Source of the DNA: Hyphomonadaceae bacterium
GTDB lineage: Bacteria > Pseudomonadota > Alphaproteobacteria > Caulobacterales > Hyphomonadaceae
DNA length: 64,000 nucleotides
Direction: 5' to 3'
Assembly: GCA_024742355.1 (NCBI GenBank)
Contig: JANSYM010000004.1
Location: 124,001-188,000, forward strand
This document shows, piece by piece, positions 25,864-35,434 of this stretch. Position 1 is the first letter of the stretch. The number at the start of each line of letters is the position of its first letter. The translations under genes were made by a program, and so were the position numbers. Under the pieces are notes generated by a model. That model made no database searches. It was not told the origin of the DNA and saw only the letters and a list, made by a program, of their open reading frames with translations.

Positions 25864-26479
25864 CGACGTTCGCGATCAGACCCTGGATCACCAATCGGAG
25901 GGACGCTTTGGCGCTTTCCGCAGATCGATTCTGGTCCTGTCTCAATTGCCGCCAGGTCGAAAAATCCAAGGTCGCCTCAATCGCGCCGAACAGTTCGCGA
26001 TCGGAGGTCACGGCCTTCGGCAAAAGGGATTTGAGTGATGACCGGGCGAGCTTCGTGTCGCGCTGATACTGCTCGCCGAGAAAATCGGATTGAAACCGTC
26101 GGAGCGCCATGCATACCCGCATCGGGAAGACCATTTCGTACACTTCTGCGCGCCGGTCGATACACTCCATCAGGCGGTCGCGCCACGTCGTCGCCTCATA
26201 GGGGGCGACGATCTTGGGCATCACCGCTTCAGTCAGCTCAGCGGTCATTTCGTCATAGATGCTGTCCATGTCCTCGAAATGGCGAAACACGGTGCGCAGG
26301 CCGACATTGGCCCGTTCGGCGACACTGACGGCACTGGGTGACATATGACCTTCTGAGATCAGATCAAACATGGCTTCGATGATGCGGCGACGACTGCGAT
26401 CGCTGCGCTGCCTGCGTCCATCCTCGGTGCCGGCCTCAAGAGCGGGCCAGGGGTTTTTCTTTTTGACCGCTGTACTCAC
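25853..26479 (-). CDS. TetR-family transcriptional regulator
   Basis: A 208-residue regulator with an N-terminal helix-turn-helix (RSRRRIIEAMFDLISEG, then SVAERANVGLRTVFRHFEDM) and a helical ligand domain. The start is taken at GTG 26479 with GGGGA upstream; a TTG at 26515 is also open. It lies between the sulfatase gene and FGE, overlapping FGE. Two copies of a 23-bp inverted repeat (21318-21340 and 29306-29328) stand at the heads of the two facing operons here. They are its likely operators. Repression relieved by a pathway compound is inferred. Confidence 0.87.
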   Translation of the reverse strand: MSTAVKKKNPWPALEAGTEDGRRQRSDRSRRRIIEAMFDLISEGHMSPSAVSVAERANVGLRTVFRHFEDMDSIYDEMTAELTEAVMPKIVAPYEATTWRDRLMECIDRRAEVYEMVFPMRVCMALRRFQSDFLGEQYQRDTKLARSSLKSLLPKAVTSDRELFGAIEATLDFSTWRQLRQDQNRSAESAKASLRLVIQGLIANVDAD

Positions 26480-26562
26480 GAGCGTCCCCAATGTTGGTGG
26501 CTGTCTGACCGGCAATATACTGCCGACAGCGCAGAAAGGAATAACGGGCGTTGTCGCATCGA

Positions 26563-28236
26563 TCAGTTTTCCCAGATAATGTACTCGTCGCTGTCGTCGA
26601 CGGATTCGACGATCGTTTTGTCGATCGCGATTGGACTGGCAATCTTGTGCGGGTAGAGCGGTCCAACTGACTCCGCGTGATGGGCGTCGAGCAGAGCTTG
26701 CAGTTCAGTGGCTTTCTCGGGTCGCGTTTGCGCCAGATTGTTCTGTTCGGTCGGATCGTCGGCAAGGTTGAACAGCCAGGACTTGTTCTGGCGTCCATCG
26801 ACCTGCAATTTCCAATCACCGGCGCGCACAACGCGATAGGCGCCGGATGACCAGAAGATTGCGTCATTGGGGCGTTGGATCACCCCCTCTCCGGTGGCTT
26901 CAGGCAAAATGTTCTGACCATCAATGATGCGATCGCCTGGCAATTCCGCACCAGCGGCGGCGGCCAGGGTCGGGAACAAATCGATATGTGCGACCGGCGT
27001 ATCGATGACGGTTCCCGGCGCGATCCGATCCGGCCATTTGACGAACATGGGCACACGAATCCCGCCCTCGAACAACGTGATCTTCCAGCCGCGATAGGGT
27101 GCGTTGACTTCTGGCAGCCCAATATAGCCGGCACCGCCATTGTCGCTGCTCAGCACAATGATTGTATTGTCCGCGAGGCCCTCTGCCTCCAGCTTGTCCA
27201 TCACCCGGCCGACGCTTCGGTCGAGGGCATGGATCATCGCCGCATAGACGCGCATCCGTTCCGGCCGCAGGTCGCCGACGGCCTCATAGTCAGCGCGTGT
27301 CGCCTGCAGGGGCGTGTGCGGTCCCCAATGCGCGAGGTACAGGAAAAAGGGCCGATTCTTGTTCGCCTCGATGACGTTCAGGCTCTCATCCGTCCACCAA
27401 TCGGTCAGGTAGCCGCCGGGTTCGAACGCTTCCCCGCCATTGAACGTGGCGGCATAGGACAGCGCCGCCCAGAGAAATTTGTCGATCGGGTCAAAGTCGA
27501 GCTTGGCATTGACCACATCCGGATCATCTTCCGGCAGATAGAGCCCGCTTTCCATAAACAGACTTTCATCGAATCCTTGCGCATTCGGCAGAAAGTCCGG
27601 GTGCCGGCCGAGGTGCCACTTGCCGATATGGACGGTATGATAGTCCTGTTCCTGAAGCAGCTCAGCAATGGTGATTTCTGAGCCAGGCAGTCCCTGGTCG
27701 TCATACCCCAATGCCCCATCTGTGATGTCTCGATTGGGGACGATTTTCGGCAATACGCCGCGATCCATGCCATTGGAAATCGTGGCGATGACCTGGCTCA
27801 TGCCGTCCGGCGTTGGGGTGAATTCAAATCCCGTTCGGGTCGGATAGCGTCCAGTCATCAGCATCGCCCGTGACGGCGCGCATGTACCGGTGCCGGAATA
27901 GGCCTGCGAGTAAATCGCGCCGCCAGCGGCAAGACGATCAATATTCGGTGTCGGCACCAGCCCATTCGCGACGCCGCCGCCAAATGTCGAAATGTCATTA
28001 TAGCCGAGATCATCGAGCAGAATGAACACGATATTCGGCGCTCGCTCCGACGCTGGCATGGTGGCTACAGCCGGGCCCTGTTGCCAGGTGACAGGCTGGT
28101 ACGGCGCCGCATCAATCTTGTTCGCGGCCGCGCGATTCAGCACCAGGTGAGAGAGCAGCGCCGTTCGATTGAACCAGGCGAGAAGACCGGCGCCAAACAC
28201 GATGACCAGCAGGCCGATAATCAGTTTTTTCCACAT
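26563..28236 (-). CDS. Arylsulfatase (family S1, Cys-type), membrane-anchored
   Basis: A 557-residue sulfatase. An uncleaved N-terminal membrane segment (LIIGLLVIVFGAGLLAWF) anchors it to the periplasmic face. The alkaline-phosphatase-like fold is seen as NIVFILLDDLGYNDI (metal Asp pair) and the modification motif C119-A-P-S-R in GTGTCAPSRAMLMTGRYP. HIGKWHLG, AHWGPHTPLQ and LSSDNGGAG follow. The Cys must be converted to formylglycine, which the operon's FGE can do. It follows the GST gene by 11 bp. The substrate is unknown; the S1 family includes enzymes for aromatic, steroid and polysaccharide sulfate esters. Confidence 0.94.
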   Translation of the reverse strand: MWKKLIIGLLVIVFGAGLLAWFNRTALLSHLVLNRAAANKIDAAPYQPVTWQQGPAVATMPASERAPNIVFILLDDLGYNDISTFGGGVANGLVPTPNIDRLAAGGAIYSQAYSGTGTCAPSRAMLMTGRYPTRTGFEFTPTPDGMSQVIATISNGMDRGVLPKIVPNRDITDGALGYDDQGLPGSEITIAELLQEQDYHTVHIGKWHLGRHPDFLPNAQGFDESLFMESGLYLPEDDPDVVNAKLDFDPIDKFLWAALSYAATFNGGEAFEPGGYLTDWWTDESLNVIEANKNRPFFLYLAHWGPHTPLQATRADYEAVGDLRPERMRVYAAMIHALDRSVGRVMDKLEAEGLADNTIIVLSSDNGGAGYIGLPEVNAPYRGWKITLFEGGIRVPMFVKWPDRIAPGTVIDTPVAHIDLFPTLAAAAGAELPGDRIIDGQNILPEATGEGVIQRPNDAIFWSSGAYRVVRAGDWKLQVDGRQNKSWLFNLADDPTEQNNLAQTRPEKATELQALLDAHHAESVGPLYPHKIASPIAIDKTIVESVDDSDEYIIWEN

Positions 28237-28247
28237 GTCTTCAGCCT

Positions 28248-29279
28248 CTAAGCAAACAATTGTTCGCAGCCAGTGCCGTCTATAAGGGCAGCGACCGCGC
28301 CGCGTTCATTGTCGGACAGACCGCTATAATCATCGCGCAGCCATTGCAGGCATTTCACCTGATATTTGAACACCGGCTGGGTCCATGGTCGCCCATCAAT
28401 CTCGGTCTCGAAGTTGGTTTCGCCAGCCATCACCGCTTTTGCATTGGCGACCATAGCGGGCGCATAAGTGCGGCCAATCTCTGCGAGCAATGGCGCCAGC
28501 GCCTCGCTTGCCTCTTCCGCTGTGAACCAGTCATCGTCCGTCGGTTGAACCCCCGACAGGTCTTCCATCAAGTCGACCCAGGCTCGTACGCGTTGCGATA
28601 CCTGATTGGTGATGGCTGCTGAGGTGGGCTCGACAATGGCCAGCTGGGTCAACTGTCCGTAAAGCGCGAAATCGGCGGACGATGGACGGCTGCCAAGCAC
28701 GAATCCCTTGCGCGCGATCAGCGTGTCGAGGCAATCGATCAAGCGCGCATAGGAGCTTTCAATCGTCTCTGCCGTGACATCGTTCGAGCCGACCACATAC
28801 AAGCGGTCGATCTGGCGTTTTGCAAAATCGGCGGCAGCCTTGTCGGCCATGTCTTTTGGCGCGGTGTTCATGCCCCAGTAAACGAGCAAAGGCGCGGCAT
28901 TTTTCCAGTCGGCTTCGTGCGCCCAGCGAAAATGGAACATGGCCTTGGTCAGCCATTCATCGGCATAGTCTTCGATCAGCTCATTGAGGAAGCGCAAGAC
29001 CGGATCGGTTGGAATGACTGAGCGGTCGGAATAGTCTTTCTCAAGGCGGCGAATGATCGGTGTGGAATCCGTCACCGGAACCAGCGCGCCATCGTCGCCA
29101 TCTGGAAAGAAGAATGTCGGCAGAAGCCGGACTTTCGGCTCTGGATAGCCCTCCGGAATGTTTCCATTGCCCCAATATACCGAGTAGGGCAGGTGCCGAT
29201 ATCTGAGCACGCCGAGCATTTTTCGTGTGTACGGCGAACCAGCTGCGCCGGTGAGTTCTAGCCGAGCCATTTTTGTCAT
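28248..29279 (-). CDS. Glutathione S-transferase-like protein, long form
   Basis: A 343-residue protein with an N-terminal thioredoxin-fold GST domain. SPYTRKMLGVLRYRHLPY is the glutathione-site helix, and LLPTFFF and VTDSTPIIRRLE (cis-Pro/Ser region) follow. The helical C-terminal domain contains GSRPSSADFALYGQL. About 100 extra residues (roughly 240-343, ending in CLQWLRDDYSGLSDNERG) extend past the usual GST end. The ATG at 29279 follows an excellent GGAGGAATTTC. It is the first gene of the operon with sulfatase, TetR, FGE and the membrane protein. Glutathione conjugation or isomerisation of the pathway compound is inferred. Confidence 0.85.
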   Translation of the reverse strand: MTKMARLELTGAAGSPYTRKMLGVLRYRHLPYSVYWGNGNIPEGYPEPKVRLLPTFFFPDGDDGALVPVTDSTPIIRRLEKDYSDRSVIPTDPVLRFLNELIEDYADEWLTKAMFHFRWAHEADWKNAAPLLVYWGMNTAPKDMADKAAADFAKRQIDRLYVVGSNDVTAETIESSYARLIDCLDTLIARKGFVLGSRPSSADFALYGQLTQLAIVEPTSAAITNQVSQRVRAWVDLMEDLSGVQPTDDDWFTAEEASEALAPLLAEIGRTYAPAMVANAKAVMAGETNFETEIDGRPWTQPVFKYQVKCLQWLRDDYSGLSDNERGAVAALIDGTGCEQLFA

Positions 29280-29298
29280 GAAATTCCTCCAGGCCGGA

Positions 29299-29328
29299 AC
29301 AGTACTAATGGCAATTGGAATGTCAATA
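29299..29328 (-). promoter_or_regulatory. Promoter with embedded TetR-type operator for the GST-sulfatase-FGE operon
   Basis: On the minus strand a consensus -35 TTGACA (29326-29321) is followed after 16 bp by a weak -10 TACTGT (29304-29299). The 23-bp dyad at 29306-29328 (TAATGGCAA, TTGGA, ATGTCAATA) covers the -35 and most of the spacer. It is an imperfect copy of the perfect dyad at 21318-21340. A repressor bound here would block RNA polymerase directly. Confidence 0.55.
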
Positions 29329-29353
29329 AAATGCCGCGCGGCATCACGCGATG

Positions 29354-30283
29354 CTATTTCAGCAGAAGTATACGCGCCAGATTGGCGGCCACCCGCGCGG
29401 TGACACTGTCCTGATCGAAGCGTGGGCAAACCTCGACAATGTCAGCCAGGGGCAGGGCACCAGGCCGGGTTCGAGCGTGGCTCAAGACATGATCGACGAG
29501 CACTTCAATTGTCGCCAGCGACACACCTCGCGCTGCGGGCGCACTGACCCCGGGAGCGACGGCATGCGGCAGCACGTCCATGTCGATCGTCAGATAGACA
29601 AGATCATTGCGGGCGAACATCGCATCGATTTCCTGTTCGGCGCGGGCTGTATCATGCGCCAATTCATGATCGTGGATGGCGGTGACGCCGAACTTCGCTG
29701 CGCGCTCAATCAGCGCCGCCGTGTTGGCTTCCTCAGCGATGCCGAGGCAGAGATAATCGAAACGATCCGGATCGAGCGCGTGGATCTGGTAGAAGGGTGT
29801 GCCTGAACTCGGACCCGCATCGCCGATGGCCCTCAGATCCAGATGCGCATCCAGGTTGATGATCCCGATACGCTTGTCGGGCCATTTCTGTTTCAAGCCG
29901 GAATAGCTGCCGAAAGCGGTTTCGTGCCCGCCGCCGAGCACGACCAGTCGATCCAGGCTGTCCATCGCTTTCGCAATTTGCTCCGACAACATGACTTGAC
30001 CGGTCTCTAGATCGTCGTCTTCCACGGCGATGGTTCCAAGGTCGGTAAAACCTGATGCCGCTTCCGGCGCGGCGAGGTTGCGCATAGCCTGCCGGATCGC
30101 GTCAGGAGCCTCTTTAGCGCCCACGCGTCCCTTGTTCCGTGCGACGCCCGCATCGCAGGCAAATCCGATCAGGCCGCGCGTCGTGTCCGCTTGCTGAAGA
30201 TGATGCAGGCGCACGGCGCCAGGACCGTCCTCAGGGTCTGTCCGTCCGGTCCAGGGTTCTGGGGGCTGGAAGCTTACGCTCAT
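29354..30283 (-). CDS. hutG: Formimidoylglutamase (HutG, ureohydrolase family)
   Basis: A 309-residue Mn-dependent arginase-fold enzyme, the last enzyme of histidine degradation in this operon, giving glutamate and formamide. Metal motifs are GGGHETAFG, INLDAHLDLR and TIDMDVLPHAVAPGVSAPAA. The N-terminal GFACDAGVARNKGRVGAKEAP is characteristic of HutG. It starts 3 bp after hutU. The family split between HutG and agmatinase is resolved by the hut context. Confidence 0.95.
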   Translation of the reverse strand: MSVSFQPPEPWTGRTDPEDGPGAVRLHHLQQADTTRGLIGFACDAGVARNKGRVGAKEAPDAIRQAMRNLAAPEAASGFTDLGTIAVEDDDLETGQVMLSEQIAKAMDSLDRLVVLGGGHETAFGSYSGLKQKWPDKRIGIINLDAHLDLRAIGDAGPSSGTPFYQIHALDPDRFDYLCLGIAEEANTAALIERAAKFGVTAIHDHELAHDTARAEQEIDAMFARNDLVYLTIDMDVLPHAVAPGVSAPAARGVSLATIEVLVDHVLSHARTRPGALPLADIVEVCPRFDQDSVTARVAANLARILLLK

Positions 30284-30286
30284 CGA

Positions 30287-31954
30287 TCAGAGAATTCCCG
30301 GCAGGTTGAGGTCGTGCTCGCGGGCGCAGTCCACCGCGAGATCATAGCCAGCATCGGCATGCCGCATGACGCCGGTGGCCGGATCGTTCCACAGGACTCG
30401 CGCAATGCGCCGGTCGGCGTCTTCGGTGCCGTCACAGCAAATCACCATGCCGGAATGCTGAGAGAAGCCCATGCCAACGCCGCCGCCATGATGCAGGCTG
30501 ACCCAGGTCGCGCCGCTCGCCGTGTTGAGCAAGGCGTTGAGCAGGGGCCAGTCCGATACAGCATCCGACCCATCGCGCATCGACTCGGTCTCGCGATTGG
30601 GCGAGGCGACGGAACCGCTGTCCAGGTGATCGCGCCCGATCACAACTGGCGCTGAGAGTTCTCCGCTGCGCACCATTTCGTTGAACGCCAGACCAAGCTT
30701 GTCGCGCAGCCCGAGACCGACCCAGCAGATCCGCGCGGGCAGGCCCTGGAAACTGATCCGATCGCGCGCCATGTCGAGCCATTTGTGCAAATGCGGATCA
30801 TCCGGGATCAGCTCTTTCACCTTGGCGTCGGTCTTGTAGATGTCTTCCGGGTCTCCCGACAACGCGCACCACCGGAACGGGCCAACGCCCTTACAGAAGA
30901 GCGGGCGGATATAGGCGGGCACAAATCCGGGAAATGCGAATGCCTCCTCGTAGCCCTCATCCTTGGCGACCTGGCGGATATTGTTGCCATAATCGAAGGT
31001 CGGGACGCCGTCCTGCCAGAATTTGACCATCGCCTCGACATGGACCTTCATCGATGCGCGCGCCGCTGCCTCAACCTGCTTCGGGGCGCTCTGAATCTTT
31101 TCGCGCCATTCCGCAACGCTCCAGCCTTGCGGCAGATAGCCGTTGATCGGGTCATGCGCGGAGGTTTGGTCAGTGACCATGTCGGGGCGCACGCCGCGGG
31201 CATGGATGTCTTCAAACACATCTGCCGCGTTGGCGATCAGTCCGACGGACTTGGCTTCTCCATTGGCCGTCCACCGCTCGATCATCTCCAGCGCTTCGTC
31301 GAGGGAATGTGTCTTTTCGTCGAGATATTTCGTGCGCAGGCGGAAATCCGCGCGTGTTTCGTCGCACTCTACGGCGAGGCAGCATGCCCCGGCCATGACG
31401 GCAGCGAGCGGCTGAGCGCCGCCCATGCCGCCAAGTCCACCCGTCAGGATCCAGCGTCCGGTGAGGTCGCCGGCATAATGCTGGCGCCCGGCTTCAACGA
31501 ACGTCTCATAAGTGCCCTGAACGATGCCTTGCGTGCCGATATAAATCCATGACCCTGCGGTCATTTGCCCGTACATGGCGAGACCCTTCTGATCGAGTTC
31601 ATTGAAGTGATCCCAATTGGCCCAGTTCGGCACGAGATTGGAATTGGCGATCAGGACGCGCGGAGCATCCGCATGTGTCTTGAAGACGCCGACGGGCTTG
31701 CCGGATTGAACCAGAAGCGTCTCGTCGGTTTCCAGCTCTTTGAGCGACGCCACGATCTGGTCAAACGCGGTCCAGTTGCGCGCAGCGCGGCCGATGCCAC
31801 CATAGACGACCAGCTCGCTTGGGTTTTCAGCGACGTCCGGATGGAGGTTGTTCATCAACATCCGCAGGGGCGCTTCCGTCGCCCAGCTTTTCGCTGTCAG
31901 TTCGGGTCCGGTGGGGGGCAGGATTTCGCGGTCGTTTCTGAGCCGGTTATTCAT
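30287..31954 (-). CDS. hutU: Urocanate hydratase
   Basis: A 555-residue NAD-dependent enzyme that converts urocanate to imidazolonepropionate. Its length and sequence are typical: [16 protein letters not shown] and [11 protein letters not shown] near the start, [20 protein letters not shown], the NAD-loop [13 protein letters not shown], and the C-terminal [15 protein letters not shown]. The start overlaps the hutH stop (ATGA), indicating coupled translation. Confidence 0.98.
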   Translation of the reverse strand: MNNRLRNDREILPPTGPELTAKSWATEAPLRMLMNNLHPDVAENPSELVVYGGIGRAARNWTAFDQIVASLKELETDETLLVQSGKPVGVFKTHADAPRVLIANSNLVPNWANWDHFNELDQKGLAMYGQMTAGSWIYIGTQGIVQGTYETFVEAGRQHYAGDLTGRWILTGGLGGMGGAQPLAAVMAGACCLAVECDETRADFRLRTKYLDEKTHSLDEALEMIERWTANGEAKSVGLIANAADVFEDIHARGVRPDMVTDQTSAHDPINGYLPQGWSVAEWREKIQSAPKQVEAAARASMKVHVEAMVKFWQDGVPTFDYGNNIRQVAKDEGYEEAFAFPGFVPAYIRPLFCKGVGPFRWCALSGDPEDIYKTDAKVKELIPDDPHLHKWLDMARDRISFQGLPARICWVGLGLRDKLGLAFNEMVRSGELSAPVVIGRDHLDSGSVASPNRETESMRDGSDAVSDWPLLNALLNTASGATWVSLHHGGGVGMGFSQHSGMVICCDGTEDADRRIARVLWNDPATGVMRHADAGYDLAVDCAREHDLNLPGIL

Positions 31955-33492
31955 GAGACGGACTCCTCGAGGGCTGAGTTATCGAAGTTGAGATTTGCAA
32001 TCAGGTCGCCAGATCGGATGAGGCTGGCCGCAAGCGCGAGGTCAGGGGCGAGATAGCGATCTCGATCCAATGGTGGAATCTCGCGCTCGACTGTCATCAT
32101 CGCTTCACGCAAGACCGGACTGGTCTGAAGCGGTGCACGAAAGCGAATGCCCTCGATGCCACAGAGCAGTTCGATACCGAGGATCTGAAACAGATTCTGC
32201 GCCATGCGGTCGAGGCGGCGCGCACCATGCGCAGCCATGCTGACATGGTCTTCCTGATTGGCGGAGGTTGGGGTGGAATCTGTGGAGCATGGATTGGCGA
32301 GATGCTTGTTCTCGCTCATCAGGGCCGCGCTCGTCACCTCGGCGATCATGAAGCCGGAATTCAATCCGGGGTCTTTGGCCAGGAACGCTGGGAGGTCGAA
32401 GCTCAGGCTTGGGTCTACGAGCAGCGCGATACGACGCTGCGAGATGGCGCCGATTTCGGCGATGGCGAGCGCAATCATGTCGGCGGCAAAGGCAACCGGT
32501 TCGGCGTGGAAATTACCGCCAGATACGATCCGGTCCTCGCTGGTCAGGACCAGCGGATTGTCCGTGGCGGCATTGGCTTCGCGGATCAGGCTGGTGGCGG
32601 CAAAGCCCAGCATGTCCATCGCCGCGCCAACGACTTGCGGGTGGCATCGGATGCAATACGGATCCTGAACCCTGGTATCATCGTCGCGATGCGAATCCCG
32701 GATTTCGCTACCATCCAGAAGTGCGCGCATCGTTGCGGCGGCGGATATCTGTCCAGGATGACCGCGCAGGGTGTGGATCTCTGGCAGTAGGGGCGATGTC
32801 GAGGCCATCGCAGCGTCGATGGACAAGGTACAAGTAAGCAGCGAGCTGCGCGCCGCACGGTTGGCTTCAAACAGGCCTGCCAGCGCATGCGCCGTCGAAA
32901 ACTGCGTGCCATTGATGAGTGCGAGGCCTTCCTTTGGGCCTAGAGTAATCGGAGCGAGCCCCGCTGCGCTCAAGGCGTCCGCGCCGGGCATCGTATTGCC
33001 ACCAAAGACGGCTTCGCCTTCGCCGATCATCACCGCCGCCATATGCGCTAGCGGGGCGAGGTCGCCTGAGGCCCCGACGGATCCTTGCGCTGGCACAACC
33101 GGGACCACGTCCGCGGCGATCATCGCTTCGAGCAGGGCCACCAATTCAGGGCGTACGCCCGAAGCGCCTCGGCCGAGCGAGATCAATTTGAGGGCCATCA
33201 TCAGCCGCACGATCGATTTCGGGCTGGCCTCCCCGACGCCGCAGCAATGGGACAGGATGAGGTTGCGTTGAAGCGTTTGCGTATCTTCGGGCGGGATCTG
33301 AACCGAGGCAAGTTTGCCGAAGCCTGTATTGACCCCATAGACGGGCTGATCGCCTTGGGCCGCCTTCTCGATGCGCGCCGCGGATGCCGCGATCAGCGGG
33401 CGGGTTTCCGGGGCCAGACGCGCCGGCACGTTGGTGCGCCAAAACTGCTCGAGCTGTTCGAGACTTACCTTGCCAGGTATTAGAGTCAGCAT
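31951..33492 (-). CDS. hutH: Histidine ammonia-lyase
   Basis: A 513-residue enzyme that deaminates histidine to urocanate. The self-formed MIO cofactor comes from Ala141-Ser142-Gly143 in [16 protein letters not shown]. The family Tyr loop [11 protein letters not shown] and the [16 protein letters not shown] C-terminal helix are present. It overlaps hutI by 7 bp and hutU by 4 bp in the hutIHUG transcription order. Confidence 0.98.
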   Translation of the reverse strand: MLTLIPGKVSLEQLEQFWRTNVPARLAPETRPLIAASAARIEKAAQGDQPVYGVNTGFGKLASVQIPPEDTQTLQRNLILSHCCGVGEASPKSIVRLMMALKLISLGRGASGVRPELVALLEAMIAADVVPVVPAQGSVGASGDLAPLAHMAAVMIGEGEAVFGGNTMPGADALSAAGLAPITLGPKEGLALINGTQFSTAHALAGLFEANRAARSSLLTCTLSIDAAMASTSPLLPEIHTLRGHPGQISAAATMRALLDGSEIRDSHRDDDTRVQDPYCIRCHPQVVGAAMDMLGFAATSLIREANAATDNPLVLTSEDRIVSGGNFHAEPVAFAADMIALAIAEIGAISQRRIALLVDPSLSFDLPAFLAKDPGLNSGFMIAEVTSAALMSENKHLANPCSTDSTPTSANQEDHVSMAAHGARRLDRMAQNLFQILGIELLCGIEGIRFRAPLQTSPVLREAMMTVEREIPPLDRDRYLAPDLALAASLIRSGDLIANLNFDNSALEESVS

Positions 33493-34700
33493 GGGGTTCC
33501 CTCAAAATAGCGAGCGTGCAGCGGCGCGCCGCCAATGCGGTAGGTGAGCTCAGCCGGGTCCTTCAGGTTCCAGACGGCGAGGTCAGCGGCATAGCCTGTC
33601 GCGATTTGTCCGGAAGTGTTGTCACCCAAAGCCCGCGCCGCATTCACGGTCACGCCGCGCAATGTCTCGGACGGCGTCATCTCGAAGAGTGTTGCCGCCA
33701 TGTTCATCGCGAGCAGGAGGGATGTCATCGGCGAGGACCCGGGATTGTAGTCGGACGCGACCGCCATCGGTACGCTCGCACGGCGCAGCATTTCAATTGG
33801 TGGCTTGCGGGTTTCGCGCAGGAAATAGAATGCGCCGGGTAAGATCACGGCGGCGGTACCGGACGCTTGCATGGCGGCGACATCCTGCTCGGTCGCATAT
33901 TCGAGGTGGTCGGCAGACAGAGCGCCGAAGCGCGCGGCGAGGGTGCTGCCGCCAAGCGCGGACAATTGTTCCGCGTGAAGTTTGATCGGCAGTCCTAATG
34001 AGCGGGCCTGCTCGAAAACCCGTTCGATCTGCGCCGGCGTGAACGCAATCGACTCGCAGAAGCCATCGACCGCATCGATCAGGCCTTCACCGGCGAGGCT
34101 CTGCATCGCTGGCAAGCAGACTTGATCGAGATACGCATCGCCGTCCATGTCGGCAGGCACGGCATGGGCGCCAAGGAAGGTCGTGCGAACGCGGATTGGG
34201 CGCTCCTGCTCCAATCGCCGTGCCGCGCGCAGCATCTTGCGTTCGGTTTCAAGGTCGAGGCCGTAACCGGACTTGACCTCGATCATGGTGACGCCCTCTG
34301 CAAGGTATGGATCGAGGCGGGCCACAGCCCCCGCAAGTAACGCGTTTTCGCTGGCCTGCCGCGTCGCCTGAACCGTCGAGAAAATACCGCCGCCGGCCCG
34401 GGCGATCTCTTCATAGGTCGCGCCTTCCAGGCGCATCTCGAACTCGCGGGCGCGTGACCCGGCATGGATGAGGTGGGTGTGGCAGTCGATCAGACCCGGG
34501 GTCACCAGGCGGCCGTCTAGATCTATGATCTCCGCGTCGTGTACGTGTTCTACGTTTTGCCCGGACGGCCCGACAGCGCTGATCGTGCCATCTCGGATGA
34601 CAATCTCACCATCTTCGATCAACCCATATCCATCCGCGCCGGTCATCGTCGCGAGGCGCCCATGTCGTAGAATTCTCGAGGTGTTTCTTGTCGAGCTCAT
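33486..34700 (-). CDS. hutI: Imidazolonepropionase
   Basis: A 404-residue amidohydrolase that opens the imidazolone ring to give N-formimidoylglutamate. The metal site is [45 protein letters not shown] and SDYNPGSSP are family marks. It is the first gene of hutIHUG. No clear ribosome site lies before the ATG at 34700. The upstream bases hold the HutC operator dyad instead, so the message may have a very short leader. Confidence 0.97.
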   Translation of the reverse strand: MSSTRNTSRILRHGRLATMTGADGYGLIEDGEIVIRDGTISAVGPSGQNVEHVHDAEIIDLDGRLVTPGLIDCHTHLIHAGSRAREFEMRLEGATYEEIARAGGGIFSTVQATRQASENALLAGAVARLDPYLAEGVTMIEVKSGYGLDLETERKMLRAARRLEQERPIRVRTTFLGAHAVPADMDGDAYLDQVCLPAMQSLAGEGLIDAVDGFCESIAFTPAQIERVFEQARSLGLPIKLHAEQLSALGGSTLAARFGALSADHLEYATEQDVAAMQASGTAAVILPGAFYFLRETRKPPIEMLRRASVPMAVASDYNPGSSPMTSLLLAMNMAATLFEMTPSETLRGVTVNAARALGDNTSGQIATGYAADLAVWNLKDPAELTYRIGGAPLHARYFEGTPC

Positions 34701-34704
34701 TAAA

Positions 34705-34718
34705 TATGTATAGACATA
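34705..34718. promoter_or_regulatory. HutC operator
   Basis: A perfect dyad TATGT-ATAG-ACATA in the 67-bp gap between divergent hutI and hutC. Its core GTATAGAC matches the HutC/GntR-subfamily consensus GT-N-TA-N-AC. It begins only 5 bp from the hutI start codon and can serve both directions. Urocanate is the known inducer that releases HutC. Confidence 0.75.
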
Positions 34719-34767
34719 ATTAGATTAGATGTTCAAGTGAAGGTCAGATCGATCAGAGGCGCTGCCT

Positions 34768-35421
34768 GTGCACAAATACGAAAAAATTCGCATGGAGCTG
34801 ACCCGCCGGATCAACTCACAGACCTGGCCGGTCGGCACATCCATCCCGCACGAAGACGAGCTTGCCGCCGAATTCGGTGTCGCGCGCGGAACCATTCGCC
34901 AGGCACTCTCCAGCCTCGTGGAGGCGGGATTTCTCGAGAAAAAACGCCGCGCCGGAACCCGCGTGGCTTATCCCAAAGACCACGCATCAACGCTCCGCAT
35001 CGCGCTGGTTCGCGATCAGATCGAGCAAGGCGGTCATGCTTACGCGTATCAGCTGCTGGACGATAAGGTGAGGGACGGCGTTCGCCATGTGCTTTGCCTG
35101 CATGCGCGTGACCGCCGCCCATATCAATTGGAAGACAGGCGCATCAGCCTGGACGGAATTCCGAGCGCGAAACAAGCGGACTTCGCGACGATCAGCCCCA
35201 ATGAATGGCTATTGCAGCAGCAACCCTATTCACGGGTCGAGACAGAGCTCAGCGCTGCGACGCCAAACACGCATGATGTGAAATATCTCGACCTGAAGCC
35301 AGACGAGCCAGTATTCCTCGTCACACGAGAAACCTATCTCGATGCCATCTGGCTGACGCGTGCACGCCTGTCACATCCGGCCAGCGTATACAGCATTCGG
35401 ATGGACAGCGCGTTCCAGTGA
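34768..35421 (+). CDS. hutC: Histidine utilisation repressor HutC (GntR family)
   Basis: A 217-residue GntR regulator. The N-terminal winged helix-turn-helix is seen as HEDELAAEFGVARGTIRQAL and EAGFLEKKRRAGTRV. The C-terminal UTRA-type ligand domain is present (RPYQLEDRRISLDGIP, PDEPVFLVTRETY). The start is the GTG at 34768 with GAGG upstream. It is divergent from hutI across a 67-bp gap holding one operator. Urocanate sensing follows from the family. Confidence 0.92.
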   Translation: MHKYEKIRMELTRRINSQTWPVGTSIPHEDELAAEFGVARGTIRQALSSLVEAGFLEKKRRAGTRVAYPKDHASTLRIALVRDQIEQGGHAYAYQLLDDKVRDGVRHVLCLHARDRRPYQLEDRRISLDGIPSAKQADFATISPNEWLLQQQPYSRVETELSAATPNTHDVKYLDLKPDEPVFLVTRETYLDAIWLTRARLSHPASVYSIRMDSAFQ

Positions 35422-35434
35422 GCCACGGCGCCGC

